Below, one piece after another: positions 1 through 11,013 of a stretch of 64,000 nt of DNA. Location: the NCBI RefSeq assembly GCF_025465945.1, contig NZ_JANLNW010000006.1, forward strand, positions 124,001 to 188,000, given 5' to 3'. Source of the DNA: Pseudomonas sp. 6D_7.1_Bac1 (lineage in GTDB: Bacteria; Pseudomonadota; Gammaproteobacteria; Pseudomonadales; Pseudomonadaceae). The notes below the pieces were generated by a model. It made no database searches. It was given only the letters and a program-made list of their open reading frames with translations, and was not told the origin of the DNA. The position numbers and the translations under genes are program-made. The stretch's first letter is position 1; each line of letters starts with the position of its first letter.

Positions 1-1046
1 AGCGCCGCCCCGGCCACCGCAAACAACGCCACCCACAGCGCCGAGAACACCCCGGCCAGCGGCGAGCAGGCGCCTGCTTCATAACTCAAACCCGAACGGG
101 TAAAGGAACCGGCCGACAAGGAGCCTGCGAAAAAGCTGCCGACAATGTTCGAAAGCCCCTGCGCGCGGACTTCCTGATTCGCATCGAGCAACTGCTCTGA
201 ACGCGCTGACAAGGAGCGGGCAATCGACAGGCTGGTGACCAGCCCGAGCATGCCGACCGCCACCGCACTGGGCAGCAGGCGCAATACCAGGTCCAGGTCC
301 AGCGGCAACGGGCTGAACGGTGGCAGCCGGCCAACAAACGAGCTGACCAACTTCACATGGCCAAACATCGAAGGCCACAGCCACACCAGCAGGCCGCTGA
401 AGATCAGGCTGATCAGCAGACTCGGCCAGCGTGGCACCAACAGTTTCAGCGCGATGCCTACCGCCAGCGAGAAGAGGCCCAACGCCAATGACGGTTTATC
501 CAGCTCGCCGATGTGGCCGATCAAGGACATCAAACTGTTCAGCGCCGTGGCCTGATTCGGCAGGTCCAGCCCCAGCAGGTTTGGCAACTGGCCGAGGGCG
601 ATGACCACCGCCGCGCCGAGGGTGAAGCCCAGCACCACCGAGTGCGAAACGAAGTTCACCAAGGCTCCGAAGCGCAACATACCCAGCAGCCACTGGAAAA
701 TACCGGCGAGGAAGGTCAGCAGCAGGATCAGCGTGATGTAGTCCTGGGAACCGGGCACGGCCAAGGGGCTGACGCTGGCATAGAGCACAATGGAAATCGC
801 TGCCGTCGGGCCGCAGATCAAATGCCAGGAGGAACCCCAGAGGCAGGCGATCAATACCGGAATGATGGCAGCGTACAAGCCGTATTCTGCGGGTAACCCG
901 GCGATCAATGCGTAGGCAATGGACTGCGGCAACGCAAGAATCGCCCCGCTCAGGCCGACGACAAGGTCGCGGCCGACGCTATCGCGGGTTTGCCGGGGCA
1001 GCCAGCTGAGAAAGGGGAAGAGTTTATGGCGGTTGGGGATTGCCAT
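1..1046 (-). CDS. SulP family inorganic anion transporter, partial (C-terminus outside window)
   Basis: Translating the reverse strand from the ATG at 1046 gives an open frame to the window edge, about 348 residues. It begins MAIPNRHKLFPFLSWLPRQT and continues with SulP-type membrane segments, including an SHSVVLGFTLGA stretch. The gene runs off the left edge, so any C-terminal STAS domain is not visible. SulP proteins move sulfate, bicarbonate or related anions across the inner membrane. It is oriented with betC-choX; in P. aeruginosa a SulP gene also sits near betC. A role in handling sulfate freed from choline-O-sulfate is my inference. A second SulP gene lies at 25286-26824. Confidence 0.88.
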   Translation of the reverse strand, partial: MAIPNRHKLFPFLSWLPRQTRDSVGRDLVVGLSGAILALPQSIAYALIAGLPAEYGLYAAIIPVLIACLWGSSWHLICGPTAAISIVLYASVSPLAVPGSQDYITLILLLTFLAGIFQWLLGMLRFGALVNFVSHSVVLGFTLGAAVVIALGQLPNLLGLDLPNQATALNSLMSLIGHIGELDKPSLALGLFSLAVGIALKLLVPRWPSLLISLIFSGLLVWLWPSMFGHVKLVSSFVGRLPPFSPLPLDLDLVLRLLPSAVAVGMLGLVTSLSIARSLSARSEQLLDANQEVRAQGLSNIVGSFFAGSLSAGSFTRSGLSYEAGACSPLAGVFSALWVALFAVAGAA

Positions 1047-1090
1047 GGGGCCTCTCGATCGGAGTCATTCAAAGGCGTCAGGATAAAGCA

Positions 1091-1133
1091 TTGTGGCGAG
1101 GGAGCTTGCTCCCGCTGGACCGCGTAGCGGTCC
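1091..1133. repeat. REP-like palindrome
   Basis: A short palindromic unit (GTGGCGAGGGAGCTTGCTCC followed by an inverted GGACCGC/GCGGTCC pair). The same unit recurs at 43251-43340, so it is a dispersed extragenic repeat rather than a gene-specific site. Confidence 0.75.
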
Positions 1134-1174
1134 TGAATCGGCAATAACGCTCTGTCAGACGCAACGCATCAATT

Positions 1175-1322
1175 CGTAGCAGCTGCCGAGCCTTGCGAGG
1201 CTGCGTTCGGCCGCAAAGCGGTCGTAAAGTCAGGCAACGCGTTCTTACCGGAAAACCGCGTACGCAGGATTTACGAGGACTTCGTCCTCGAACGCAGCCT
1301 CGCAGGCTCGGCAGCTGCTACG
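1175..1322. repeat. Long REP-type inverted repeat between choX and the SulP gene
   Basis: Two arms of about 35 bases face each other (1175-1209 and 1289-1322), built on the GTAGCAGCTG...CAGCTGCTAC core. The centre carries a smaller hairpin (GAGGACTTCGTCCTC, about 1275-1289). A relative with the same core lies at 63681-63811 and a minimal version at 11455-11480. With the unit at 1091-1133 it fills the 330-base gap between the two genes; I see no coding region there. Confidence 0.8.
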
Positions 1323-1376
1323 CGAGCTAGAGCAAATAGATGCGTAGATACTTCTGCAGCGATAAGGGTGCAACGG

Positions 1377-2309
1377 TTACAGTTTGGCCTTTACGGCCGG
1401 CAACGCATCCTTCCCATCCGCCGTTTTCACGCCGTCCAGCCACTTCTCCAGCACCGCCGGATTGGCCTTGATCCACGCTTTCGCCGCGTCGGCGTTGCTG
1501 ACTTTTTTGTTCACCACCTCGGCCATGATGCTGTTCTCCATCTCCTGGGTGAAGCTCAGGTTGGTCAGCAGTTTGCCGACGTTCGGGCAGGCCTGTGCAT
1601 AACCTTTGCGGGTCAGGGTGTGGACGCTGCCGGTGTCGCCGAAGTATTTCTCGCCGCCCTTCAGGTAATGCATTTTCAGTTGCACGTTCATTGGGTGCGG
1701 GGTCCAGCCGAGGAAGGTCACGAATTTCTGCTTTTTCACCGCGCGGGACACTTCGGCGAGCATCGCCTGTTCGCTGGACTCAACCAGTTTCCACTGGCCG
1801 AGGTTGAAATCATTCTTCTTGATGATTTCCTGCAAGGAAATGTTTGCAGGGGCGCCGGAGCCAATGCCGTAGATTTTTTTATCAACTTCTTTTGGGTGTA
1901 GCTCGGCGTACTTGTTCAGGTCGGCAAAGTCATGCACGCCGGCGTCCCACACATAGTCCGGCACGGCCAGGGTGAACTCGGTGCCGTCGAGGTTCTTCGA
2001 CAGTTGGGTGACATCGCCATTGGCCACGAATTTGTCGTAGAAGCCCTGCTGCGCCGGCATCCAGTTACCCAGGAACACATCGACCTGGCCGTCCTTGAGC
2101 CCGCCAAAGGTGATCGGTACCGCCAGGGTATCGACCTTGGCCTTGTAACCCATGCCTTCAAGCAGGAAACCGGTGATGGCGTTGGTCGCGGCGATGTCGC
2201 TCCAGCCCGGGTCCGCCATCTTCACCGTGTCGCAGCTTTGCTCGGCCCAGGCCGACACACTGCTCAAGGCCAGCAGCCCCGCCGTCAGTACTGTGGATAA
2301 CCTTTGCAT
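1377..2309 (-). CDS. choX: Choline ABC transporter substrate-binding protein
   Basis: A 310-residue periplasmic binding protein of the glycine-betaine/choline (OpuAC/ProX-like) family. Residues 1-22 form a signal peptide ending AWA. The mature part has the PGWSDIAATNA and GGLKDGQVDVFLGNWMPAQQ stretches typical of the ChoX branch, rich in aromatic residues that cage the quaternary ammonium group. It starts 15 bases after the betC stop on the same strand, so the two are probably co-transcribed: BetC releases choline and ChoX captures choline for uptake. The matching permease and ATPase are not in this window. Assignment to choline rather than betaine rests on similarity to ChoX and on the betC context. 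Confidence 0.9.
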   Translation of the reverse strand: MQRLSTVLTAGLLALSSVSAWAEQSCDTVKMADPGWSDIAATNAITGFLLEGMGYKAKVDTLAVPITFGGLKDGQVDVFLGNWMPAQQGFYDKFVANGDVTQLSKNLDGTEFTLAVPDYVWDAGVHDFADLNKYAELHPKEVDKKIYGIGSGAPANISLQEIIKKNDFNLGQWKLVESSEQAMLAEVSRAVKKQKFVTFLGWTPHPMNVQLKMHYLKGGEKYFGDTGSVHTLTRKGYAQACPNVGKLLTNLSFTQEMENSIMAEVVNKKVSNADAAKAWIKANPAVLEKWLDGVKTADGKDALPAVKAKL

Positions 2310-2324
2310 GTTCTTCCCCTTACG

Positions 2325-3839
2325 TTATTGGTTTTGGCAGGGTTGTGGATAACGTGCTTTGCGTTCCAGATCATCGAGGTCGATGTGGTTGCGCATGTAC
2401 TGCTGACTGGCGTCGACCAGCGGCTGGTGGTCCCAGCTCTTCAACTTGCCGAGGGTCAGCGCCTGAGTGACGAAACGTCGTCGACGCTGGCTGGCGAGTA
2501 CCTGTTGGTGGATCGCCGGGATGTTCCATTTGGCCCGCGCTTCGGCGAGAAAGTCGTCGAACAACTGGCGATGTTGCGCGGATTGGCTGAGTTCTTCCTG
2601 CTCGTGCGGATCGTTTTGCACGTCGAAGAGCAGGCATGGGTCGTCTTCGCTGTAGATGAATTTGTACGCGCCACGGCGGATCATCATCAGCGGGCTGATG
2701 GTGCCTTCGGCCATGTATTCGCCAAACACTTCGTCGTGCCCGCCCTGCCCCTGCAGATGCGGAACCAGCGAGCGACCGTCCAGTGGCAAACCGGGTTCCA
2801 GCATGCCGCCGGCCAATTCGACGAAGGTTGGCAACAGGTCGGCGGTGGACACCGCTGCACTGACTCGCCCCGCCGCGAACTGCCCCGGCGCACTGACCAG
2901 CAGCGGCACGCGGGCAGCCATTTCGAACCAGTGCATTTTGTACCAGAGCCCGCGCTCGCCGAGCATGTCACCGTGGTCGCCAGAGAAGACGATGATGGTG
3001 TCGTCGATCAGCCCCGTATCCTCAAGGGTTTGCAGGAGTTTGCCGACGTTGCTGTCGATATAGCTGCACGCACCGAAATAGGCGCGGCGCGCATCGCGGA
3101 TCTTATCCACAGGCAGCGGCTTGTCCCACAGGTCGTAGACCTTGAGCAGGCGCTGGGAATGCGGATCGAGTTCGTCTTGCGCCGGGGTTTGCGGCAACGG
3201 GATGTCTTGGTCGTCGTACAAATCCCAGAAGGCTTTGGGAATGGTGTACGGATCGTGTGGGTGAGTCATCGACACGGTCAGGCAGAACGGCTGATCGCCG
3301 TCTTCGCGGATGTGATCGAACAGGTACTGCTGGGCCTTGAACACCACCTCTTCGTCGAAATCCAGCTGATTGGTGCGCACGCAGGGTCCGGCTTGCAGCA
3401 CCGAGGACATGTTGTGATACCAGCTCGGGCGTACGTCCGGTTCGTCCCAATTCACCGCCCAACCATAGTCCGCCGGGTAGATGTCACTGGTCAGGCGTTC
3501 TTCATAGCCGTGCAACTGATCCGGACCACAGAAGTGCATCTTGCCGGACAGCGCGGTACGGTAGCCGAGGCGTCGCAGGTAGTGGGCATAAGTCGGTACG
3601 TCCGCAGGAAAATCCGCCGCGTTGTCATAGGCGCCGATCTTGCTCGGTAACTGGCCGCTGACCAGGGTGAACCGCGAAGGGGCGCACAATGGGCTGTTGC
3701 AATACGCGGCGTCGAACACCACGCCTTGCGCGGCGAGGCGGCTCAGGTTGGGCAGCTTGATCGGCGATGAGCCGTAGAACGGCAACAGGGGCGCGGCCAT
3801 TTGATCGGCCATGATGAAAAGAATGTTCTTGCGCTTCAT
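2325..3839 (-). CDS. betC: Choline-sulfatase
   Basis: A 504-residue type I sulfatase that hydrolyses choline-O-sulfate to choline and sulfate. The N-terminal metal-site segment reads ILFIMADQ. The sulfatase signature CAPSR is at about residues 52-56, where the Cys is matured to formylglycine, and a second metal-site segment reads SGDHGDMLGERG. There is no signal peptide, fitting a cytoplasmic enzyme. I start at MKRKN (3839) because the family begins there; a start six codons upstream (3857) is also open and neither has a strong ribosome site. It lies divergent from its LysR regulator and directly upstream of choX. Confidence 0.95.
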   Translation of the reverse strand: MKRKNILFIMADQMAAPLLPFYGSSPIKLPNLSRLAAQGVVFDAAYCNSPLCAPSRFTLVSGQLPSKIGAYDNAADFPADVPTYAHYLRRLGYRTALSGKMHFCGPDQLHGYEERLTSDIYPADYGWAVNWDEPDVRPSWYHNMSSVLQAGPCVRTNQLDFDEEVVFKAQQYLFDHIREDGDQPFCLTVSMTHPHDPYTIPKAFWDLYDDQDIPLPQTPAQDELDPHSQRLLKVYDLWDKPLPVDKIRDARRAYFGACSYIDSNVGKLLQTLEDTGLIDDTIIVFSGDHGDMLGERGLWYKMHWFEMAARVPLLVSAPGQFAAGRVSAAVSTADLLPTFVELAGGMLEPGLPLDGRSLVPHLQGQGGHDEVFGEYMAEGTISPLMMIRRGAYKFIYSEDDPCLLFDVQNDPHEQEELSQSAQHRQLFDDFLAEARAKWNIPAIHQQVLASQRRRRFVTQALTLGKLKSWDHQPLVDASQQYMRNHIDLDDLERKARYPQPCQNQ

Positions 3840-3940
3840 GTGATCACGGCATTCCATAGTGAGCAGTTATGCGAAAGTGCTGTGATCGAGGATGTAGCCC
3901 ACACACTTTGCGGTAAAGCCCATGCCCGGCAATGACTAGG

Positions 3941-3955
3941 ATAAGCACAGCTTAT
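3941..3955. promoter_or_regulatory. Candidate LysR operator (15-bp palindrome)
   Basis: The perfect dyad ATAAGC-ACA-GCTTAT lies in the betC/LysR divergent region and overlaps the LysR start codon at 3954. It also fits the T-N11-A rule for LysR-type binding sites. Autoregulation and control of betC are inferred, not shown. Confidence 0.5.
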
Positions 3956-4904
3956 GTATGACGCCCTTGGTGATCTGTCCCTGGACCTGTTTCGCGCCTT
4001 TGAAGCCGCCGCCCGTCATCGCAGCTTCACGGCGGCAGCGGTAGAACTCGGTACAACGCAGCCAGCTGTCAGTCAGCAGATCAAACGCTTGGAGGAGCAG
4101 CTCGGCACGCGGCTGTTCGACCGCATCTACCGAGGCATCGAGCTGACCGAGGCCGGAGCGATCCTGTTCGAGCAGGTGCAGGCCGGATTGCAGAGCATCG
4201 ACGCCGGGTTGAATGCGATCAGCGCCCAGCATCAGCATGAGGTGTTGCAAGTGGCCACCGACTTTGCCTTCGCCGCGTATTGGCTGATGCCGCGTCTGCA
4301 CCGCTTTCACCAAGCCAATCCGCACGTGGACGTCAGCCTGGTCACCAGTGAACGCAGCCACAACATGCTGCGCACCGACATCGACGTGGCGGTGCTGTTT
4401 GGCGATGGGCGTTTCAAGCAAGGCGAAAGCCATTGGCTGTTCAGCGAAGAAGTGTTCCCGGTGTGCAGTCCGCTGCTGCTCAAGGAGCGCTCGGCGCCCC
4501 TGCCCGCCCACGCCTTGCAAGAGTTGCCGCTGCTGCATTTGCGCGGGGAAAACAGCAGCCATTGGTTCGACTGGAGCGGCGTGTTTCGTGCGTTGGGCAT
4601 CGCCACTGTGCCTGCGCCGGGGCAGTTGCGTTTCGACAACTACACACTGTTGATTCAAGCGGCGATTGGCGGTCAGGGCGTGGCCATCGGTTGGCGGCAC
4701 CTTGTGGATAACTTGCTGGCGCAAGGTTTGTTGTGCCGGCCGATTGCCGAGACGGCGATGTCGAGCTTCGGCTATTACGTGGTGCTGCCTCAGCGTAAAC
4801 GCCGCAGCGCGCTGATTCAGCAGTTCGTCGACTGGCTGATGACCGAACAGGCCAGCAGCGCGGAGTCGCTGACAGGCTTGGCCCTGCCGTCTATTGCGGT
4901 GTAG
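3954..4904 (+). CDS. LysR-type regulator of choline sulfate utilisation
   Basis: A 316-residue LysR-family protein. The N-terminal helix-turn-helix spans about residues 8-66 (FEAAARHRSFTAAAVEL, then TQPAVSQQIKRLEEQLG), followed by the usual effector-binding domain. Its placement divergent from betC-choX matches the choline-sulfate-utilisation transcription factor subfamily, so choline or choline-O-sulfate is the likely co-inducer. A T-N11-A palindrome overlaps its start codon, suggesting autorepression. The start at ATG 3954 gives the full N-terminus; an upstream start is not supported. Confidence 0.9.
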   Translation: MYDALGDLSLDLFRAFEAAARHRSFTAAAVELGTTQPAVSQQIKRLEEQLGTRLFDRIYRGIELTEAGAILFEQVQAGLQSIDAGLNAISAQHQHEVLQVATDFAFAAYWLMPRLHRFHQANPHVDVSLVTSERSHNMLRTDIDVAVLFGDGRFKQGESHWLFSEEVFPVCSPLLLKERSAPLPAHALQELPLLHLRGENSSHWFDWSGVFRALGIATVPAPGQLRFDNYTLLIQAAIGGQGVAIGWRHLVDNLLAQGLLCRPIAETAMSSFGYYVVLPQRKRRSALIQQFVDWLMTEQASSAESLTGLALPSIAV

Positions 4905-4944
4905 CGTTGCGGCTGGGGAATGAATCCCGGGACACGAGAACACT

Positions 4945-5271
4945 ATGCAACAGATCAAGGGCTACCACGCCCACGTTTACTTCGACGCGAACACCATTGA
5001 TCAGGCGCGGGCTCTGTGTGAGCAGGCCGCGCAGCTGTTTCCGTTGAAGATGGGCCGGGTGCATGAACGGCCGGTCGGCCCGCACCCGGACTGGAGCTGC
5101 CAATTGGCCTTCGCGCCGGAGCAGCTCGGCGAAGTGCTGCCGTGGCTGGCGCTCAATCGCCATGGGTTGGTGGTGTTTCTGCATCCGGATACTGGCGACG
5201 ACCTGGCCGACCACACTGACCATGCGATCTGGATGGGCGCGATCCGGCCGCTGGATTTGTCGATTTTTTGA
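4945..5271 (+). CDS. DOPA 4,5-dioxygenase family protein
   Basis: A 108-residue single-domain protein of the DOPA 4,5-dioxygenase family. It shows the family pattern of histidines: GYHAHVYFD near the N-terminus, VGPHPDWSCQ in the middle, then VVFLHPDTGDD and DHTDHAIWMG. These are candidate iron ligands. Members are related to extradiol ring-cleaving enzymes, but the physiological substrate in pseudomonads is not known. It begins 40 bases after the LysR gene on the same strand and may share its transcript; a link to choline sulfate metabolism is not evident. Confidence 0.85.
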   Translation: MQQIKGYHAHVYFDANTIDQARALCEQAAQLFPLKMGRVHERPVGPHPDWSCQLAFAPEQLGEVLPWLALNRHGLVVFLHPDTGDDLADHTDHAIWMGAIRPLDLSIF

Positions 5272-5304
5272 GCAGTCTTGAGGGCTGTGTTGCCTGTCAG
5301 GGCC

Positions 5305-5372
5305 TCATCGCGAGCAGGCTCGCTCCCACAGGGGAACGCATTTCAATGTGGGAGCGAGCCTGCTCGCGATGA
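5305..5372. repeat. REP pair (inverted)
   Basis: Two 26-base copies of the GTGGGAGCGAGCCTGCTCGCGATG repeat, in inverted order around a short spacer (5305-5330 and 5347-5372). The same family recurs at 13848, 26831, 36515 and 62232. It lies between two convergent genes. Confidence 0.9.
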
Positions 5373-5407
5373 CGGCGGTTCGGACTACACAAAACCCCGA
5401 TCAATAC

Positions 5408-5845
5408 TCAATACAACACACCCTCTAGAACTTCATAAACCACCCCACTGCCCATCTCGATCAACACCATGTCGCCGCCCATGCGTCGCCATTCATAACC
5501 CGGGTAATACGGCAGGTGCGCGAGGGCGCGGTCGTCCAGGCGTTCGCCGTAGTAGCCGCGCGGCAAGGGCTGGCCTCTAACCCAGCGAATACCCTGCGGT
5601 GGTGGTGCGCCGCGCACGAAATACCCGTGGTTGCCGCGGATGACTTCGCGCACGGGGCCGAAATCATGGGGTGGCCGTCTGTATTCAGGGCCATGCTCGC
5701 GGTGTTCATCGCCGCGATGCTCGTACTGCGGGCCGCCACGATCATGCTCGTGATCGTCGCGTTCATCAGCGCTTGCGTGGAGCAAGGGCGTGGCGCTGAG
5801 CATCAATACACCCAGGCTGGCGATCAAGCGTTTGGGCATTTTCAT
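5408..5845 (-). CDS. Secreted CigR/RcnB-like protein
   Basis: A 145-residue exported protein. Residues 1-24 form a signal peptide (MKMPKRLIASLGVLMLSATP...). A low-complexity stretch rich in His, Asp, Glu and Arg follows (DERDDHEHDRGG...), then a compact C-terminal domain with VIRGNHGYFVRG and RGYYGERL, as in RcnB/CigR (PF11776-like) proteins. RcnB family members act in the periplasm in metal homeostasis and CigR proteins are described as anti-virulence regulators; which applies here is unknown. The start at 5845 is chosen because GAGGA lies 8 bases upstream; a longer frame to 5869 lacks one. Confidence 0.75.
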   Translation of the reverse strand: MKMPKRLIASLGVLMLSATPLLHASADERDDHEHDRGGPQYEHRGDEHREHGPEYRRPPHDFGPVREVIRGNHGYFVRGAPPPQGIRWVRGQPLPRGYYGERLDDRALAHLPYYPGYEWRRMGGDMVLIEMGSGVVYEVLEGVLY

Positions 5846-5872
5846 TCGGGTCTTCCTCACAGCATCCACGGC

Positions 5873-5906
5873 AAAAAAAGGGGCTCAGAACGTGGTTCTG
5901 AACCCC
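5873..5906 (-). terminator. Rho-independent terminator of trpBA
   Basis: On the minus strand a 12-bp stem (GGGGTTCAGAAC / GTTCTGAGCCCC, one G-U pair) with a 3-base loop is followed by seven T residues. It lies 62 bases downstream of the trpA stop. Confidence 0.9.
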
Positions 5907-5968
5907 TGGGTCTTGCTGTTTAGTCTGCGGCGCCGGGTACTAATTCCTTTGTATCAGGAACTTTACTC

Positions 5969-6780
5969 TCAGCTGACGCGGGCTTTGCGTACGCCTTCGG
6001 ACAACGCCGAGCACAGGCTCAGTACGCCGTCGATGGCCTGGTCAGGCGTCGTTGCGTTGGCGATGTGGTCGATCAGTGCCGAACCCACCACCACACCATC
6101 TGCCAGACGGGCGATGGACGCCGCTTGCTCCGGTGTGCGGATACCAAAACCGATACTGATCGGCAGGTCGGTGTGGCGACGCAAACGGGCGACGGCTTCT
6201 TCGACGTGTTCCAGGGTCGCTGCGCCCGCACCGGTCACGCCGGCCACCGACACGTAGTACACGAAACCGGAACTGCCATTGAGCACGGTTGGCAGGCGCA
6301 CGTCGTCGGTGGTCGGGGTGGTCAGGCGGATGAAGTCGATGCCTGCCGCTTGCGCCGGGTCGCACAGCTCGGCGTTATGCTCGGGCGGCATGTCGACCAC
6401 GATCAGCCCGTCAACGCCGGCCTCTTTGGCATCGCTGATGAAGCGCGGTACGCCGTAGTAGTGAATCGGGTTGAAGTAACCCATCAGCACCAGCGGGGTG
6501 TCGTCGTTGTCTTTGCGGAACTCGCGAACCATTTGCAGGGTTTTCGCCAGGTTCTGTTTGGCGCCCAAGGCGCGGATGTTGGCGAGCTGGATCGCCGGGC
6601 CGTCGGCCATCGGATCGGTGAAGGGCATGCCCAACTCGATCACGTCGGCGCCGGCCGCTGGCAGACCTTTGAGGATCCCCAGCGAAGTGTCATAGCTTGG
6701 GTCGCCAGCAGTGATGAAGGTCACCAGGGCGGCGCGGTTCTGTTCTTTGAGTTCGGCGAAACGTGTTTGCAGGCGGCTCA

Positions 6781-6781
<1 letters not shown>
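5969..6781 (-). CDS. trpA: Tryptophan synthase alpha subunit
   Basis: A 270-residue TIM-barrel protein that cleaves indole-3-glycerol phosphate to indole and glyceraldehyde 3-phosphate, passing indole to TrpB. The start [14 protein letters not shown] is typical; the family signature [19 protein letters not shown] carries the catalytic Glu, and the second catalytic Asp lies in the [13 protein letters not shown] strand. The phosphate-binding loop includes [11 protein letters not shown]. The ATG at 6781 shares one base with the trpB stop (TGATG), so the pair is translationally coupled. The frame stays open a further 66 codons upstream inside trpB, which I discard as overlap. Confidence 0.98.
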
Positions 6782-9043
<2,262 letters not shown>

Positions 9044-9131
9044 GTGGCATGTGTGGGTCGGGACTCCAGCGGTTACACAGGTAAGAGGAAAAATCGCTGC
9101 TAGGCTCTATTTACACAAAAAGGAGTGCGCC

Positions 9132-9347
9132 ATGACTGACCATCACACTTACAAGAAAGTCGAACTGGTTGGCTCGTCCCCTACCAGCATTGAAGAAGCC
9201 ATCAACAACGCCTTGGCCGAGGCCAGCAAAAGCATCAAGCACATGGAATGGTTCGAGGTCACCGAAACCCGCGGGCACATCAAGGACGGCCAGGCGGCGC
9301 ACTTTCAAGTGACGCTCAAGGTCGGATTCCGGATTGCCAATAGCTGA
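9132..9347 (+). CDS. Dodecin (flavin-binding)
   Basis: A 71-residue dodecin: a small beta-alpha-beta-beta protein that assembles into hollow dodecamers and stores or sequesters flavins. Typical features are YKKVELVGSSPTSIEEAINNA at the N-terminus, the flavin-stacking Trp in HMEWFEVTETRGHI, and the final FQVTLKVGFRI strand. AAGGAG lies just upstream of ATG 9132, which fixes the start; a longer open frame from 9036 lacks such a site. It is transcribed alone, after trpI. Confidence 0.95.
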   Translation: MTDHHTYKKVELVGSSPTSIEEAINNALAEASKSIKHMEWFEVTETRGHIKDGQAAHFQVTLKVGFRIANS

Positions 9348-9480
9348 GGTTGAGCTAGGCTTTTGAACTTGTGCGCTGGCCGATTGCCATAGGGAATGGC
9401 AAAGCGCTACTTCTGTCTTGAGCGACAGACGCTCAAGTGTTAACGCTTACCCCTTTTGATCCGACCAGGGAATGTGACCG

Positions 9481-9702
9481 ATGAAGAAATTTATGTTGGC
9501 GGTGGGTTTGTTGAGCATTGCGGGAACAACCTTTGCGGCGGGCAAACCGTGCGAAGAGTTGAAAAGCGAAATCGCGGCAAAAATCGACGCCAAGGGCTCC
9601 AAAAACTATTCGCTGGAAATCGTTGATAAAGGCGCGGCCGCGGGCGGCAAAGTGGTCGGCAAGTGCGAGGCAGGCAAGAAGGTCATCGTCTACAAGAAGT
9701 AG
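9481..9702 (+). CDS. DUF1161 periplasmic protein (copy 1)
   Basis: A 73-residue exported protein with a signal peptide (residues 1-19, ending TFA). The mature domain has the DUF1161 pattern: GKPCEELKSEIAAKI, then YSLEIVDK, a conserved VVGKCE and a basic end. The two cysteines probably form one disulfide. The function is unknown. A paralogue with the same organisation lies at 11572-11805. The gene ends just before a strong bidirectional terminator. Confidence 0.88.
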   Translation: MKKFMLAVGLLSIAGTTFAAGKPCEELKSEIAAKIDAKGSKNYSLEIVDKGAAAGGKVVGKCEAGKKVIVYKK

Positions 9703-9722
9703 ATTGAGTCGGCTGTTTATGT

Positions 9723-9752
9723 AAAAGCCGACGCCATGGCGTCGGCTTTTTT
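9723..9752. terminator. Bidirectional terminator
   Basis: A near-perfect hairpin, AAAAGCCGACGCC / GGCGTCGGCTTTT, with A-run before and T-run after, between the DUF1161 gene and the convergent monooxygenase gene. It can stop transcription from both sides. Confidence 0.9.
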
Positions 9753-9770
9753 CTGGGCGCTGTTTAAGGC

Positions 9771-10772
9771 TTAGCCCTTCATCACTTGCGCCAGTAGCTC
9801 GTAGGAATGCAGGCGATCAGCGTGTTCGTACAGGTCGCTGGTGAAGATCAACTCGTCGGCCTGAGTCTGCTCGATCAGCACCTCAAGCTTGCCGCGAATT
9901 TTCGCCGGGCTGCCGATCATGGCCAGACCCAGGAAATCACCGACGGCTTCTTTCTCATGGGGCAACCACAGACCGTCCATGGTTTTCACCGGTGGGCGCT
10001 GGACCAGGCTTTGGCCGCGCATCAGTGCCAGTATTCGTTGGTAGACCGAGGTCGCCAGATAATCGGCTTGTTCGTCGGTGTCGGCGGCAACCAGCGGTAC
10101 ACCGAGCATCACGTAGGGTTTATCCAGTACGGCTGAAGGTTTGAAGTGATTGCGGTAAACCCGAATCGCTTCATGCATATAACGCGGTGCGAAATGCGAG
10201 GCGAAGGCGTAAGGCAAGCCGCGTTCGCCGGCCAGTTGCGCGCTGAACAGGCTGGAACCCAGCAGCCAGACCGGCACATTGGTGCCAGTGCCGGGCATCG
10301 CGATTATGCGCTGGTCCGGCGTGCGTGGGCCCAGGTAGCGCACCAGTTCGGCCACGTCTTCCGGGAAGTCGTCGGCACTGCCGGAGCGTTCACGGCGCAA
10401 GGCGCGGGCGGTCATCTGGTCGGAACCCGGAGCGCGGCCCAGACCAAGGTCGATCCGCCCAGGATAGAGGCTCTCGAGGGTGCCGAACTGCTCGGCGATC
10501 ACCAGCGGCGCATGGTTGGGCAGCATCACACCACCGGAACCGACGCGAATGGTCGACGTCCCGCCGGCCAGATAGCCGAGCAGTACTGACGTCGCCGAGC
10601 TGGCGATGCCATCCATGTTGTGGTGTTCGGCGACCCAGAAGCGGTTATAACCCCACTTCTCGACGTGTTGCGCCAAATCCAGTGAGTTGCGCAGCGATTG
10701 CGCGGGGCTGCCATTCTCGCGAACGGGCACAAGGTCCAGCGTCGAGAACTTGGTATCGGACAGTTGTTTCAT
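9771..10772 (-). CDS. LLM class flavin-dependent oxidoreductase
   Basis: A 333-residue member of the bacterial-luciferase-like monooxygenase superfamily, a TIM-barrel FMNH2-dependent family. Typical stretches are [14 protein letters not shown] near residue 50, [10 protein letters not shown] near residue 110, and the ALMRG...AMIGSP end. It resembles the MsnO8/YhbW-like branch; the substrate cannot be read from sequence. I start at [10 protein letters not shown] (10772), preceded by GGAG; the frame stays open to 10847 without support. The paired flavin reductase is not adjacent. Confidence 0.85.
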   Translation of the reverse strand: MKQLSDTKFSTLDLVPVRENGSPAQSLRNSLDLAQHVEKWGYNRFWVAEHHNMDGIASSATSVLLGYLAGGTSTIRVGSGGVMLPNHAPLVIAEQFGTLESLYPGRIDLGLGRAPGSDQMTARALRRERSGSADDFPEDVAELVRYLGPRTPDQRIIAMPGTGTNVPVWLLGSSLFSAQLAGERGLPYAFASHFAPRYMHEAIRVYRNHFKPSAVLDKPYVMLGVPLVAADTDEQADYLATSVYQRILALMRGQSLVQRPPVKTMDGLWLPHEKEAVGDFLGLAMIGSPAKIRGKLEVLIEQTQADELIFTSDLYEHADRLHSYELLAQVMKG

Positions 10773-11013
10773 AAGCCGGCTTCTCCAATGGGTTACGCAG
10801 GCTTTTCTCACCAACGAAAACCTGCCGAATGCATAAGCATGTTCCATGCAATGTGGGCATATACCCGAGTTTCAATAGCAGACATGAATTTGCCGACCGG
10901 ATAAGCGGTTCGATCCGACAAGGTGAACTTTGCCAAGCCTTCTATCCTCAGAACCCAGGCAACCGAAAACCATGAAGGCGCGACCCTTCGCGCCGGATTT
11001 TGAGGAGGCAGAG

